A stretch of 64,000 bases of DNA. It comes from Mycolicibacterium sp. GF69. Lineage in GTDB: Bacteria; Actinomycetota; Actinomycetes; Mycobacteriales; Mycobacteriaceae. The notes beneath the pieces are model-generated. The model saw nothing but the letters and a program-made list of their open reading frames with translations. It ran no database searches and was not told where the DNA came from. Made by a program: the position numbers and the translations under genes. Of this stretch, positions 63,143-64,000 are shown piece by piece (position 1 is the stretch's first letter; every line of letters starts with the position of its first letter). The stretch lies in NCBI RefSeq assembly GCF_003284965.1, contig NZ_QMEW01000017.1, positions 39,171 to 103,170 on the forward strand, in the 5' to 3' direction.

Positions 63143-63988
63143 ATGCGAAGTATGTTGGCTGCGTTGGCCATTGCGCTGACCTTCGCAACGACGTCGGCCA
63201 TCGTCGTCGCTCCCCCGGCCCCGGCCCAGCCAGCGGTCGAACCCTCGGGCGCCGTCGCGCTACCCGACGGTCCGGCGCAGTCCTGGGTGCTCGCTGACCT
63301 CGATTCCGGCCGAATCCTGGCTTCCCGCAACCCGCAGGAGCCGCACCCGCCCGCCAGCACCATCAAGGCGCTGCTCGCCATGGTGGTGCTCGACCACCTG
63401 CCGCTGAACGGGGTGATCGCGGCCAGGCCGGCGGCCGCCGACGTCGAATGCTCTTGCGCGGGAGTCAAAGCCGGGCGCACGTACACGGTGCGTCAACTGC
63501 TCGACGGGCTGATGCTGGTTTCGGGTAACGACGCCGCCAATGTTCTCGCCGACGGTCTCGGCGGCTACGGTGTCGCAGTCGCGAAGATGAACGCCAAGGC
63601 GGCCGGCCTGGGGGCACGCAGCACGCGGGTGTCCTCACCGTCGGGACTGGACGGTCCCGGGATGGAGTCCGTCACCACCGCCAACGACCTCGGGGTGATC
63701 TATCGCCAGGCGCTGCGGTACCCCGCGTTCGCGGCGATCGCGCGCCAGCCGTCGTCGTTGTTTCCCACCGACAACGGGCCGAAGACGATCACCAACCAGA
63801 ACCAGCTGCTGAAGCGGTACCCGGGCACGCTCGTCGGCAAGACCGGCTACACCAACTTGGCTCGCGACACGTTCGTCGCCGCGGCGCAACGCAACGGACG
63901 CCGGTTGGTGGTCGCGCAGCTGTACGGCAACGGTGATCTCTACGGTCAAGCGATCCAGTTGTTCGACTGGGGTTTCGCCGCCCCCTAG
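63143..63988 (+). CDS. D-alanyl-D-alanine carboxypeptidase (DacB2-like, second copy)
   Basis: 281-aa paralogue of the preceding gene: signal peptide about 1-30 (ending PAPAQPA), SxxK Ser72-Lys75 (STIK), SGN at 127-129, KTG at 233-235, and the shared blocks MNAKAA, SPSGLDGPG, LLKRYPGTL, FDWGFA. Tandem duplication relative to M. tuberculosis, which has one dacB2 here. Both copies keep all catalytic motifs and are presumed active. The stop lies at 63988, inside the window. Confidence 0.92.
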   Translation: MRSMLAALAIALTFATTSAIVVAPPAPAQPAVEPSGAVALPDGPAQSWVLADLDSGRILASRNPQEPHPPASTIKALLAMVVLDHLPLNGVIAARPAAADVECSCAGVKAGRTYTVRQLLDGLMLVSGNDAANVLADGLGGYGVAVAKMNAKAAGLGARSTRVSSPSGLDGPGMESVTTANDLGVIYRQALRYPAFAAIARQPSSLFPTDNGPKTITNQNQLLKRYPGTLVGKTGYTNLARDTFVAAAQRNGRRLVVAQLYGNGDLYGQAIQLFDWGFAAP

Positions 63989-64000
63989 TTGCGCTAGCGA

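Noticed and set aside
1..64000. CRISPR array, prophage, insertion sequence, rRNA or tRNA genes.
   Set aside because: I looked for regularly spaced repeats, transposase or integrase motifs (other than XerC) and tRNA cloverleaf sequences and saw none; a computed search could still find a tRNA I missed.

Overview
The window is chromosomal DNA from a mycobacterium, most likely a non-tuberculous Mycolicibacterium-type species. It is uniformly GC-rich with many GTG starts. It carries an mce operon, IdeR-type iron control, small hemophore-like secreted proteins and a mycofactocin-coupled dehydrogenase. Both flanks follow the gene order known from Mycobacterium tuberculosis around Rv2889c-Rv2911.

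Layout. (1) 1-8,845: conserved core: tsf (partial), rpsB, an M23 peptidase, an alpha/beta hydrolase, xerC, a lactate 2-monooxygenase-like flavoenzyme, a siderophore-interacting reductase, dprA, a ComM-type AAA protein and a UPF0102 protein. (2) 8,983-16,532: a DUF1206 membrane protein, a hemophore-like protein, then an IdeR box driving a four-gene iron operon (ferric-binding lipoprotein, permease, ATPase, and an unusual adenylation/carrier/membrane-acyltransferase fusion). (3) 16,561-22,850: thioesterase and CoA transferase, a HAD-hydrolase remnant, two small secreted proteins, and a three-gene DyP-type peroxidase cluster. (4) 22,876-53,904: a large accessory catabolic locus with four cytochromes P450, four SDRs, an aldehyde dehydrogenase, two AveC-like membrane proteins, two leaderless periplasmic-binding-fold proteins, a MoxR/VWA pair, two DapB-like reductases, an LLM monooxygenase, a single-domain TetR, a double-domain TetR resembling Mce3R, and an mceA-F operon without yrbE genes. 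(5) 54,494-63,988: conserved core again: DUF2469 protein, rnhB, lepB, rplS, lppW, trmD, rimM, KH protein, rpsP, then mgtE, a SnoaL-like protein and two tandem DD-carboxypeptidases.

How it works together. In M. tuberculosis the homologues bordering the insertion (Rv2898c and Rv2901c) are separated only by fdhD/fdhF, so regions 2-4 are lineage-specific content at this junction. The main observation is a recurrent 18-bp sequence, approximately RACCnAAnRTYTGTTCYG. It occurs at six promoters between 34.8 and 44.6 kb, with a seventh, one-base-longer copy upstream of the mce operon. One copy precedes the double-TetR gene itself. I infer one regulon in which a lipid or terpenoid/steroid-like substrate is imported by the Mce proteins and oxidised by the P450/SDR/ALDH enzymes, under an Mce3R-like repressor. 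A second operator family (AATAGTG-n4-CTATT) occurs upstream of the two operons that end in paralogous 398-residue P450s. The substrate cannot be read from sequence alone.
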